Under the pieces are notes generated by a model, which had not been told where the DNA came from, did no database searches, and was given only the letters and a program-made list of their open reading frames with translations. DNA of 64,000 bases from Pachypanchax playfairii (lineage: Eukaryota > Chordata > Actinopteri > Cyprinodontiformes > Aplocheilidae), in NCBI GenBank assembly GCA_006937955.1, contig SSNP01000082.1, positions 1-64,000 on the forward strand. Reading direction: 5' to 3'. The translations under genes and the position numbers were made by a program. This document shows positions 52,801 to 64,000 of this stretch, piece after piece. Within the stretch, counting starts at the first letter, position 1, and each line of letters starts with the position of its first letter.

Positions 52801-55800
52801 GTCAGTATGGAAATGGTTATAAAGCCATTTTTAAGCTTTGGTACTCCAGCGAACCAAAGTGAGAGACATCATTCATAAATGGTTCTAAACATTGAACAGT
52901 GGTGAACCTTCCAAGGACTAACTAGCCAACCAAAAATACCTCGAGTGCAGAGACAACTCACAAAAAACCCCAGAACAACAACTAAAGAACTGCAGGCCTC
53001 ACTCGACTCAGTTAAGGTCAGAGTTTATGACTCCACCTTAAGAAGGAGGAGGGGCATAACATACTGCATGGAAGAGCTCCAAGACGAAAACCACTGCTGA
53101 GCTAAAGGAACAGAGCCGGACTTGTATTTACCAGAAATCCTTTTGGGATCATCCTCTGTGGACTGATAAGACTAAAGTTGAACATTTTGAATGGTGTCTG
53201 TTCCATCACATCTGGAATAAAAGTAGAAAGGAACTTTATACAAACAGTAAAATATGGTGGTGTGATAGTCTGGGTCTGTTCTGCTGCATTAGGACCTGAT
53301 AGAACTGCTTTGGTAAACAGAACCATGAATTCTGATCTACCAAAACATTGTGAAGGAGAATGTCCAGCCGTTTGTTGATGACCTCAAGCTGAGTCTCACT
53401 TCGGTTCTGCTATGGGACAGCAGTCCAAAACACACCAGCAAGTCCCCTCTTGAATAGCTTAAAACTTTGGACTGGTCCAGTCAAAATTTTGAACTGAATC
53501 CAGTCAGGATGTTGTAACATGACTGAAGGTGGTTCATGCTCAAAAACCCTCTAATGTGGCAGAATTACAACAATTCTGCAGAGATAAGCAGGAAAAAATT
53601 CCTCCACCGTGCTATAAAAAAACTCATTGCCTGTTATTGCAGTTATTGCTGCTAAGGATGGAACAACCAGTTATTAAGTTAAGGGGGCAATTACTTTTTC
53701 ACACAAGTGCTTATACCCCCCGCCCATTTATTAATAAACACCTCCATTTAGAAACTACATTTCAAGTTCACTTACCTTATCTTTGTCAAATACTTAAATT
53801 TGTTTGATGATCTGACACTTTTTAAACAAAACATGAAAAACTAAGAAGTCCCTAAGGAGGAAAATACTTTTTCACACTACTGTATTTTTGTGTTTTTAGC
53901 TACAAGCAAGTTCCTCATAAAATAAACACTGGCAGAATATCAATATCACTGCTGAATGAAGTTTTATCACAGTGGCAATAAATTGCCAGCAATAAAGAAA
54001 CAAATAATTCTCAAAACACATGAAAATTAAAACTAAATACGACCCTCTACATGTCATTGCTCAGCTTTTGAAGCAATGGAAGTTTAGAACCGCTTCTTTT
54101 TCCACTGTTTCCAGACAGTCCAGGAACAAATAGGGTCAAGTCAAATCTTAAAGTCATATACCTGATTTTAACGTGATTAAAATGTAAAAACAAACAAAAA
54201 ACAAAGAGTTTTTTTTATGGAAAGGCTGAAACTCATCCAGACGAGCATAATTGTTACAGCTTTTTCTGAAACTTAAAGGTTCACATACTTTTCATCACCT
54301 ACTTTGAGCTCATATTAGATAGCATGTAAAGTTAGATTTAAAGTTATAAAAAAAAAATAAAGGATACACAAACATTCAAAAGCCAACACTTTGGATCAAT
54401 CAGATAGAAAATGACATTTCTGCTTAAAAATGGAGTATATAGTGTTAAAGGGAATGAATAAACTTCTGTTATAATGAATAAAAATGCTCACGCTTTTCTA
54501 TGGAATTTCCTGTATTTACCATTGTAAGTGTGCAGGGTTTGACCCAGTGTGAGCCATCATAGCCACTGGGGGAAGCATAGAAGGACTAATGAGCTCATAG
54601 TGACCCCTATTCATCTTTGTACCATACTCTCTCTGTCCCACCCGCATATCTAATCAAAATCAGAGCAAAGGTTATGTTTAACAAGAGACCCCTGGTTCAT
54701 CCTCATTCACAGCAGGCTGGTGCCAATAGAAGGTCTGCATTAATGACACATGCGTCTTTGCCCTTGAATCGACAGTTTTGCTCATTTCTGCTCCCAAGTC
54801 CAAATTCAGCCTGTATGTGATGTGACATAAAAAAGAGAGTATTGCTGACCTATATCATTACGACTGCAGTAGGTTCTCCATTCAGAGCCATTTCTGCTCT
54901 TCAGTGTACTTGACTGCAAAAAGAAGAACAGAATATAACATAGTTTGAGTGTTTTATTGCGCAGAATGTGTAAGATGTTAAAGGGATATATTAAAAGTGT
55001 CAATGCATGAGAGGAGTGCTCATACTTTGAGGGTCAGAGTGCCATCCAGGTTGCTGGAGATGGTTGAGACAACATTACACTGGGCTACGGTGTGATAACT
55101 GGGGTTCGAGAAGCACTGGCTGCTGGTGGTGCTGCTGTTCTGGCTCTGACTGATCTCAGAACCACTGGTCCTCATTGCTATGGTACTTCCACATTCTGAG
55201 GGTGTACAGATTATATATATATATATAACAGATTATTCAACATTTTAAAAATATATTACATAAAGTGTCGTGTGTTTTCAGCTATTCAACTATGACTGGA
55301 AAATATTTTAGATCTGAAGTGGGTTTTTGTAGAAAGGTTAAGCACAATTAATATTTTACCTGTTGGAGGAAACTCTATGATTGACCTCAGTCTGGAGAGA
55401 CAGAGTTTAATTCTTAGAGCTGATCACATGCTGGCCAGTTCCAAATTGATTGATAAAACAGCTCTACTCTCAAAAATGCCCTGGCAGTTCTTTTGAATGC
55501 TATTTTGTAAACCTTTACACAGCTGGGATTTTTGTTTTATACAGTTATTTACATATAATTATTCTACGGTGATTTGCAGTGAAAACTAGTGATATCTCTA
55601 GTTCTTGTTCAGAGTGTGACACTTCTAGCAGGAATTTTATAACCATGTAATGTGAAACTGATGGGATGTTTTTTTTTTTTACTTGTCAACATGAAAAACA
55701 TTTCTGAGATCAGAGATGTTCTCGTTGTGCTCGTCAATCTGAACTAAACTAACCTTTATTTCTTCAAAATAAGGTCACTCTAAGAGCATTATACAACAGG

Positions 55801-58800
55801 TAAAGTATTACGCTTAATGCTTTTTATAGAAACCCACTTCTTTTTTTCTTAAAAGATTTGGAAGTATCTCACCAGAAAGAGAATAGTCAGTGCTGTTAAT
55901 GTGCATCGCCTGCGTGTAAGAGACACTGGGCTGGATTTCATGGCCTTTGTCCCTCTGCCTCTGTCTGTACCACACAAACAGACTGAGCAAGGCCATGATG
56001 ATGAGGAGGAGAAAGATGATGCCCATGACGGCTCCTGCTGACTGTCGCTCCGAACCTCGTGCCGGGCTAATCTTGGTGTATGGGTTGAGCTCCTCCATCA
56101 TCAGAGCTGCTACACAGAAAACAAAGAGAGTGAGTAATTCAAACAATGCATTTGAGCGCTAATGCACTGCAAACGCTCAGCCAACTCAGCCACCTCTCAC
56201 CTTGATCACAGCGGATGCCTTTATATCCAGGGCTGCAGTAGCATGTTCCAGTCACATAGTCACAGGTAGCATTGTTCAGGCACTCACACAGCTGCTGGCA
56301 ACCGTATCCAAATGTACCTGCGGGACACTCTGCATGGCAGAGAAGTGCATTACTACATCTATCAAAATTAAAGCACTTACTGAATGGGAGCCAAAGTGTT
56401 TAGTGAACATACACACTCGTCCACAGGGTAATTTCGCTTAGAGCTAAAATATGCTACTCAACTCTGCTCGCAGCCAGTCCCAATGAAGCCCGTTCTGCAA
56501 ACACACTGGCCAGTGATGTGGTCACAATCTGCGCCATTCTGGCAGCGACAGACTTCGGCACAGTCCCTGCCATAGAACCCTGAAGGACAGCCTGGGACAG
56601 AGTACATATTTTTCAGTGGATCACAAGGGGGAAAAATGTGGGGGGAAAAACAATGTGAAGAGTCAAGGTCATATTGCAAGAGAACAGGAAAATCGATACC
56701 ATTCAATGTCTCTGCTGCATACTCAATAAGGTACAATGTGAATGAATGGAAACGAAAGATTTCCTGCTTCAGCAGAAAATTCAGTTATGCTGTGGAGATC
56801 ATAACTCAGAGTTGTACAAAAGGAACAACACTACAGGGAAAGGTAGGAATCTATATGAGATAAATTAATGGAAAGCAGCTGAAACAATGGCCATTTTCAT
56901 GCACACTGCAAACACTACTGCATAAATCCCTGGGGTTATAGATAATGGCATTCAAATTACAGGACTCATGCTGATGAGCTGAACTAACAGAGGGTAAATG
57001 ACTGGAATGTATTATGAGCAAAATGATGAAGTGACCATTAGTTGTAGTTTGATGTTTCTCTCTTCATAAATGGTTTATAAAAACTTATTTTTTAACTTAA
57101 AATCTGCTTTCGCTGTCTTTTCATTGACTGCAGTTCTGCTGGATAGCCAGTAGATGACACTGTGTGTCTGTTAACTGTTTGGGGGAAGGGGGGGGGGGAC
57201 TCACGCTGTGTGCAGTAGAGACCAGTCCAGCCCGGGCTGCACCTGCACTCCCCATCATAGGCACTGCACTGGGCTCCATTGTGACAGTTACACGAGTTGA
57301 GACAATCAGGGCCCCAGTGCCCAGAGGGACAGGCTGCAGACGCCAGAGACACAGTCACACATGATGCTCTAAACACATGTTTCTGAAGGAAAGTTAAGAC
57401 ATTCTCAACATATTATTCCAACATATTACATGCTACATTTTGAAAACTCTATAGGGGTCTTTGTGCACGAATGCATTGGTTTTATCCTTAATATCTGCTG
57501 GGGACGAGCCACTTGAGTCAGTTTTACTGTAACTGCTTTCCATGCACACACGCATGCAAAATACACATCAATTTCCTGTGGCATGGCAGCTCAAAGTTCT
57601 GCTAATGATCTTTAGCCTAAAGTATAGTAAATCAAAGAGCATAATCCATTACAAAAACCATTTAAGCAAGCCATGTATTTTGCATCATTTTGAGCTGGGG
57701 GCAATTTTTATTAATCTGCAGGGTCAAAAAAATGACTAATGTGTTTTGAGGTAAATGTGAGAGAAAAAACATGGGTGGGAGACAGACAATGAGAGGAGGA
57801 AATATGGAATTGAGTGACTTAAGGATGAAGGATAAAGCTATACCCTGCGAGCAGTCCTCTCCAGTCCAGCCAGGGAAGCACTGACAGGAGCCATCGATGG
57901 GGTTGCAGGTGCCGTTGTTGGTGCAGAGGCAAATCTCAGAGCAAGCTCTACCATACCTGCCGCTCGGACAGACTACAAAACCAGAAGAAAATACATCAGG
58001 CACTGTTTTACAAATTAAACCTGATCTGCATATGATTAATAAAGTCAAAGACTTTTGGAAAAAGCCATTAACATTATGACACGATACCTTTGCACATCGC
58101 TGAGAGCACATTTATACAAACAAACTCATTTTGTGACAGGCTGCCTGTGTGTGAACATTTCCTCTAATGGATGATATTGTTCTTTTTTGAGTGGACATGT
58201 AGTGAAGTGATCTGTTTAGACAAAAGGAGGCGTTAATCACTGCCTCCTGTGGCAGAACTGCCCTATTTCCACCCACTGGAGAGGAATGAGTGATGCGCCA
58301 CCGAATTAAAATAGATCGTGTACACAGACCACTGTATCAATATTTTATGAAATTAATATTTCAATGCACTCCGACACATTTCCATAAAATATATAATTTC
58401 TAGTGAAACCTCCATTGTATGTAAGCCTTTTTTTAATTTTTATCAGGGGTGTATTGAGGGACAAATCATATCAAGGTATATCAAACCCTCCAGATCAGGG
58501 AGCTGGTGTAGCACCAGCAGACAGATTAAAAGTTTCATATGAAGAGAATAATCCAGAGACAGATATATCTGATAAGGTGCCTGACTGAGAGGAAGATGGG
58601 TCACACTCAGTTTTATGTGCTGTGATTTTAATAATTATATTTCAGCTAACTCTCCCCCCTTTTTCTTGAACACTCTTTCAAGCTCCTTGAAGCAGGTTGC
58701 CATTAAGCCATGAGGTTGACTCCCCCATGCTGCTTCTGGGGATTCAAACCTCAGCTCACTAGGAGAGCTTCATTAGGCTGGGACTTTGTGTGCTGGACGG

Positions 58801-61473
58801 AGGACAAGTGAGGATGCCGATGAGGCTCAGCAAGAGGAGAACACGCATGTTGTTGGCCACCTTCGTCCCTCGTCGCCTGACGCCTGCTCAACAGTAATTA
58901 TAACCATGACAAATTAGGACTGGCTCTCATCTTCCCCCTTCTTCCTTCAGCTAAGCTTTAAAACTTTTATTTAGAAGATACTTCTTAAAGGCATGAAAGA
59001 GAATTCAAAAAACCCTCCATTGCCTGTCTGTAATTTATAAAAAATAGTAAATCATTTGAAGTAAAAATCCATGGCACATTAAGATCCTTTTCTAATGGAG
59101 AGTTTTACAGCACTTGATGGCCGACGAGGAGCACCTGAATTCACCACCTATGGTCAAGCAAATTCTCATGAAACAAGATTTCATGCTGTAGTTTTAATAG
59201 ATGAACAGCAGGGAGAAAAAAAAAATCCCTGTAAAATTTAAAACTTTTCTTTGTTCTTCTGTACCTCTATTCACTTTACTGCAGCAGAAATGTTCTTGTA
59301 TTACACTTTAAAACATCTGGCGGTGCAGAAAATCACAGACGAGGTGAAATTCTGTGACTCCGTTAAGGGTAACATTTAAATAAAGCACATGTTGGGTTGA
59401 AAGAAGGTAGAAAAAAAGAAAACAGGCAGCCGCCAAATTTATTTCAGATGTTTCTTTTCTTTTTTTTCACATTTTCACCAGAGTCTTCTGATGTAATTAA
59501 ACAATCACAAAGACTATACGCAAAAGACAAGTTGTCCTTAAATTACATTTTACAAGAAGAACATGTGTGCACATTTCTTCCTTTCCTTTGATATCAGTAA
59601 AATAATTTTTACATGCTGCCATTTTTCCGGAATTAGACAGAGGTTATGCAAAATTTACACACATAGTCTTTGAGAGGGGTCTTTCTGTTTGGTGTACAGA
59701 AATCACTGATGTTAGAGGCAGCAACAGGTCATTTGTTTGCTCCTATTAGAGCCAGTAAATAAAAATGCAGAAGTGTACCCAAACACCTTTTGAAATGTGC
59801 TGATTTTTTTCTCTAAACAATTCAATTATGGACATCTGGTATTTTCTGATAAGGGAAAAGTGTTGAGATTTTTGCAAATATCCACCTAGTGTATGTTGTA
59901 TTGCAGCATGAATTTGACAGTAAAGGAAAACTAAAGGAAATATTCCAGGAAAACTACTTGCCTTGGTTGCACAGAGAACCGGTGAAGCCGGAGAGGCACT
60001 CACAATGACCAGTGACGTGGTGGCACGGGCCAGTACTGTGCACACACTGGGGACACGACTGGCTGCAGCGGTGGCCGTAGAACCCAGGAGAACAGGCTGC
60101 AGCCAGCGGAGCGTGACAGGAGACGAGAGGGAATCAGTCACCAATGTTGATGGAACAAGAGATGTATAATTATGGGACACAGCATGACAAGAATGATCGC
60201 GGGAGTAGAATAGGGGGAAAAATATCAACCCCGGAGGAATCAAAGCAGAAAAGACAAGCAGAGGCAGTAAATGGAGAGTGAGCGCTGAAAAGTCAATCAT
60301 TATTGTAAGAGTCGCCCTCTTATCTGCAGCTACAAACGTTAATAATACAGATCCTATTGAGAGAATGTAAACCACAATCTATTTAAAAAACAGGCACAAA
60401 GGCTGCTTTCTTAAATTATAATTTGTAGATAAATGTAGATAAAATGACAACTAACAATCTAATTTATTCTCTAATATTACTAAACGCGTGGAACAATCAG
60501 ATAGTAGCCGAACAAGTATGTTTTAGTAACTAATAAAATCTTTGCCTTGATGATTTAAAAACCAGGCCATGCAAAGTTTACACAGTAGGTGTTGATAATG
60601 TTTCGATTGGCAGGTGAGATACACATTATCAGCCGGGGGAGAAGTCTCTAATAAAATTTCACTTGGGGGGGGCAAACACACACAAAGCTGGAGTTATGAG
60701 GTTTGTGCCTGATGAGTAAATTACCTGTGTAAATATTGGATTTGTTGCAGTAATCATTTCACTGGGGAAAAACACATTCATTCACACACACATGCAGCTT
60801 GTTTAAGCCTCGCTCTCATATTCCACTCAAAGTGATGTTTACAGGTTTGTGGCTGTTGCTCACAATCAGTGAGCTCCTCACTTGAGAGCGGCTTCAGACG
60901 GACCCCTTTCACAAAGCAGAGCTGGCGCTCCCAGTGTGCGTGCCCACTGATGAGCCTCGGGCAAGGACCGAATCTCCCGCTGTGAGCTGGTTGTTAAAGA
61001 CAGCGTGGGAGGATGAAGAGTGAGCGTGTGTGCATGTGTGTGTGTTTACGTGCGAGTGTATGTCTGAGGTGATGCCGTAGGGCTAAAGACACTGTGATTA
61101 AGTGATAGCTGTGATGAAGGATTTTCACTTGAGCTACTATGACCGACAGCTGAGTGCCTCTCCTCAGTTGTTTCACCCTTTAACAATTCTTGAAAGATCA
61201 AAACAAGGTCAGCGCTGTGATGGAGTTTGTTACTCCGCCGCTCTCAGTGTCAGACCACTATTTCTTGAAGCTTTGGATCAAGAGAGGTTGCATTGAAAAA
61301 AAGAGGATGAGGAGAAGGGGGCTCACTTCTTTTGCACGCGGTGCCTCTGTATCCAGGTGCGCACACACATGTGCCGTCCTCTGGAGAGCAGGACCCGCCG
61401 TTCTGGCAGGAACAGCTGACTGAACAGTTGGGTCCCCAGAAGCCTTGTGGGCACACGTTATCACAGTGGATTC
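49861..61473 (-). CDS. megf11: Multiple EGF-like domains 11, 3' part
   Basis: Eleven coding exons in order: 61473-61327, 60096-59962, 57972-57844, 57333-57205, 56591-56463, 56329-56201, 56109-55873, 55195-55026, 54913-54850, 50830-50624, 50036-49861. Phases agree; about 549 residues to the stop at 49861-49863. The first six encode EGF/laminin-type repeats (four exons of 129 nt) with regular Cys spacing. The seventh has the transmembrane segment GIIFLLLIIMALLSLFVWY after ALMMEELNPYTKIS. The tail has NPSY, NPYATI and YDIL motifs and EPTVSILQGPNGMATGFS. It is a type I receptor; the MEGF10/11 family acts in cell recognition, retinal mosaic spacing and engulfment, and NPxY and YxxL motifs are signalling sites there. 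Megf11 over megf10 rests on the STDYSLS tail and the neighbours. The 5' exons (signal peptide, EMI domain, more EGF repeats) lie beyond 64000. The 59962 donor is GC type. Confidence 0.93.
50831..54849 (-). other. megf11: megf11 tail intron with a Tc1-like relic
   Basis: This intron of about 4 kb separates two cytoplasmic-tail exons. Apart from the transposon relic at 52366-53882 no gene or exon is seen. Confidence 0.7.
52366..53882 (+). mobile_element. Tc1/mariner relic with broken transposase
   Basis: The ends are inverted: CAGTAGTGTAAAAAA at the left and TTTTTCACACTACTG at the right, followed by TA. Inside are transposase-derived stretches in plus sense. One is TTATGACTCCACCTTAAG near 53025; another is CTGTGGACTGATAAGACTA near 53155. 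A frame at 53529 reads VHAQKPSNVAELQQFCRDKQ, the usual C-terminal transposase text. Frames are broken by stops and gaps, so it is inactive. It lies in an intron of megf11, in the opposite orientation. Confidence 0.85.
55206..55227. repeat. TA microsatellite
   Basis: A short run of TA steps in the intron just upstream of the megf11 exon at 55195. Confidence 0.8.
55873..56109 (-). CDS. megf11: megf11 transmembrane exon with NAGNAG acceptor
   Basis: This exon carries the membrane-spanning segment and the start of the cytoplasmic tail (SYTQAMHINSTDYSLS). The acceptor is tandem (TGTAGCAG), so use of the first or second AG would add or drop one Ala without changing frame. The donor is CTG/GTGAGA. 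Confidence 0.88.
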
Positions 61474-64000
61474 CTGCAGGCACATTAACAAAACGAATAT
61501 TCAGTGAATGCAAACTACGAGGGCAAAAGACTGCCATGCTAAAACATTTTAAACAGCCATCTGTAAAAACACAACATTGTGCTCCCGCCTGCACAATGCT
61601 TAGCAGATCTATGAAGGGTTATTCGTCCGACATGATTTCAATCTTAAATAAAGAATTCTCAGATTGAAGTTTTTTTTTATAGCCCAGCCCGTCTTCCACA
61701 CTTCGTCTCTTCTTTCCAAATGTATTTTATATTTGATCTGACTGGGGCGCCTTGCCAGTGCACTGTGTTGATTAACAGGGTTGGGCCTCCTGAGAGCCCG
61801 AGCTTGTCTCTCATTCTCTTTTAGCCGAGCTGGGGTTGTGTACAGAGCTGGAGGGAGGCACTCAGGCTACAAGAGGACAGACTGGAAGTGTCACAGTGTG
61901 TTTCGTGCGGCTCCAGCCAACAATTGAAAAACACTGCATCCATACCGGGTTCTCACTGCGCACATGAATGCATTAGCACATCCATCAGAGAGTGGCACGT
62001 TTCTCTCTCAGCCTTTCAGAAAAGTGAGATGAAAGTAGAAAGTTGAACAGAGTGCTACATACAGACATGTAGCTTCATAAAGTGTAATATGCTGCATATC
62101 ATTGCACTTGCACCCAAACTCTCTCTCACATACACACACACACACCTATCCTCTACAACCTCTCAAGCACCAGCCGTGTTCGAAGTTCATTTGAAATTTC
62201 CTTTGAATGAGAATATCAGAGATAGGTGTAGCCATTAAAGCAGCTTTAGTGTCGAATCTTTGAAGAAAACTTGGACTAAATTCTGGGACTAATGTTATAC
62301 AGTAACCAGTGCTTCTTTGGGGCAGGCACCGACGAGTCGAGGAGAGAAAATGTTAGTGTTGTTGGGGGCGGAGGTGATTTAGAAAGAAGCAGAAACATGG
62401 ACATCAAAAGATGGGCAAGGCGTGTGTGAGTGTGTTTGAGGTTGTGCTTGGCCAGCCAGGAAAAAGAAAAAAAAAAAAACTGTAACTGCCTATGCTGTTA
62501 GAAAATGAGTGCAGACAGAACATCAGATTTCTCAGTGTAATGGTGACAAACAGAGGGGCTTTGGTTACCCGGTGGAAGAGAAGAAAAAAGACCAAGAGAC
62601 GCATGAACTGAGGTTGCTTCAAAGAAAGCTTTCTGCTGAGAAGTGCCAAAGGTCCCTCTATCCAATTTGTATTGAGCGAGAACAGAAACCAAACCTTTCT
62701 TTCTCTTTTTAGTTCTTGCTGTCTGCATACGAACACACTCTTACATTACCTGCTCTATTAAATGAACAGGGATCTCAAATAAAAGCCTAGGTCCTATTTA
62801 GCATATAGCACCACCATAAGTGGCTCGTTAGAGAGCTCCTTTCTGTCAGGCTTAACGACAGCTCAGCAACAACAGCCCAGCCGCTTGCATGAAGAAACTC
62901 CAGTTCCTGACAATTCTCCCAAACTTCACTGCAAAACTAACAGCAAGTTGACTTCCTGAATCTGAACTGATCTCACTCAAACATGTGACAAAGTTCATGG
63001 CAGAAACTATCACTTGACTTTCTGTAAACAGTCATTTTATTCCATTCCTGACTTGGTCCTGAGACAAAAAGTCCACAAAGTCCTCTCCTTCATGCTTCAA
63101 GTATGTACGTGTACGTGTTTGTCTGACCCACTAGGCCGCACAGTGCCCCCAGCTCTGCACCCTGGTGACTCAATTAAGGCTGACAGATGGTCCCGACCTG
63201 AGCAGGATTCAGAGCGTGAGAGGCCTATTTGGTCGACTCCGTTCTTGCAGCTAATAAAAACCCACATTGTTTCCCAGAATAAATGCCCTAAGCTCAGGAG
63301 GCTGAGTGGAGTGGGCTGCTGAGGGTTCGCAGGTTTCGACCTTTTCATTCGGAATCTTTTTCCCTCCTTGACTGCTCCTCTCTACCTAAGCTCAGAGACT
63401 AGGTCCTCTGCTTGCCTCTGTCTGTATTTGACATTCAGAAATGACACTTAATTTCTGAGCAACATGGTCCACACCCTTGGTGTGTCATTCACTCTTTTCT
63501 CTCACTAACTCTTTTTTTTTTTTTTTTTAGCACAAGCCCTTTGAATGATGAGAAACAGAGAAAAACACAAATTGATGTATTTTGATCTCTGGGGAATTTG
63601 AGCTTTTGATAACTAAGAATCGGGTTGGCGTTTCTACAAAATTTAACACTAAAATTTGATTAATGAACAAAATTAAACATAAAAAAAAAAAAACTGAGGA
63701 ACTCTGAGCAAAACATTAGCTTAAACCAGCTTATAACCAATAACAGATTTATTATAAGCATGACTGCATAACAGCATCCAGCGTATCAGTGAAATAAATA
63801 AATAAATTAGAGCTCAATTCTCTGCATCTCTCATCCGGTTACACCAGTGGCTCAGTTGCAAAACAAACATTTAATTAATGACACACTGCTTAGAGATTCA
63901 GTAAACACACTGTACGCAAACCCTGAGTGCCTCCGCATGTGTTCCTGTTTTAGTAAATCACTGTCCCTGACTAGTTTCTGGTGTTTTTGATTTGGGGCTC
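61474..64000 (-). other. megf11: megf11 intron reaching the window edge
   Basis: No EGF-type Cys pattern or other exon is seen in either strand. A T-run at about 63511-63529 and A-runs occur. The next upstream megf11 exon must lie beyond 64000. Confidence 0.6.

Noticed and set aside
59746..60375. 209-codon minus ORF
   Set aside because: It crosses the EGF exon 60096-59962 in the wrong frame; the true frame gives regular Cys spacing.

Overview
The window is vertebrate nuclear DNA, most likely from a teleost fish. Genes are split into many short exons with GT-AG introns. Three gene families I recognise (slc24a1, dennd4a, megf11) appear in the order known from human 15q22. Fish-type repeats lie between and inside them: tRNA-derived SINEs, a Tc1/mariner relic, a short hAT-like element and a foldback element. 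Species cannot be named from the sequence.

Layout. 1-5590 is a tandem array of about 26 units (141-145 or about 175 bp) in three blocks separated by two related spacer blocks. Read on the minus strand, each unit looks like a short exon with its splice signals. 5595-6162 is a foldback element. 7237-10754 (minus) is a decayed BEN-domain gene with a frameshift and in-frame stops. 10755-13781 is intergenic, with a candidate small exon and CCAGC-rich repeats. 13782-20085 (plus) is complete slc24a1, nine coding exons, 714 residues. 23238-39071 (minus) is dennd4a, 29 coding exons and about 1691 residues, with a probable non-coding first exon near 45.46-45.64 kb. One exon (32234-32272) contains Tn5 mosaic-end adapter sequence beside an N, an assembly artefact. 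46742-46813 (minus) is tRNA-Gln(CTG). 49861-61473 (minus) is the 3' part of megf11: six EGF exons, the transmembrane exon and the cytoplasmic tail. Its 5' part lies beyond the right edge.

The genes are not an operon. slc24a1 is the rod-type K-dependent Na/Ca exchanger, dennd4a a Rab10-type guanine-nucleotide exchange factor, and megf11 a cell-surface EGF-repeat receptor. slc24a1 and dennd4a converge, so their 3' UTRs share 20.1-23.2 kb. In human, rab11a lies between DENND4A and MEGF11; here that interval holds no recognisable Rab exon, only the tRNA and a SINE. The least explained parts are the exon-like tandem array and the BEN-domain relic.
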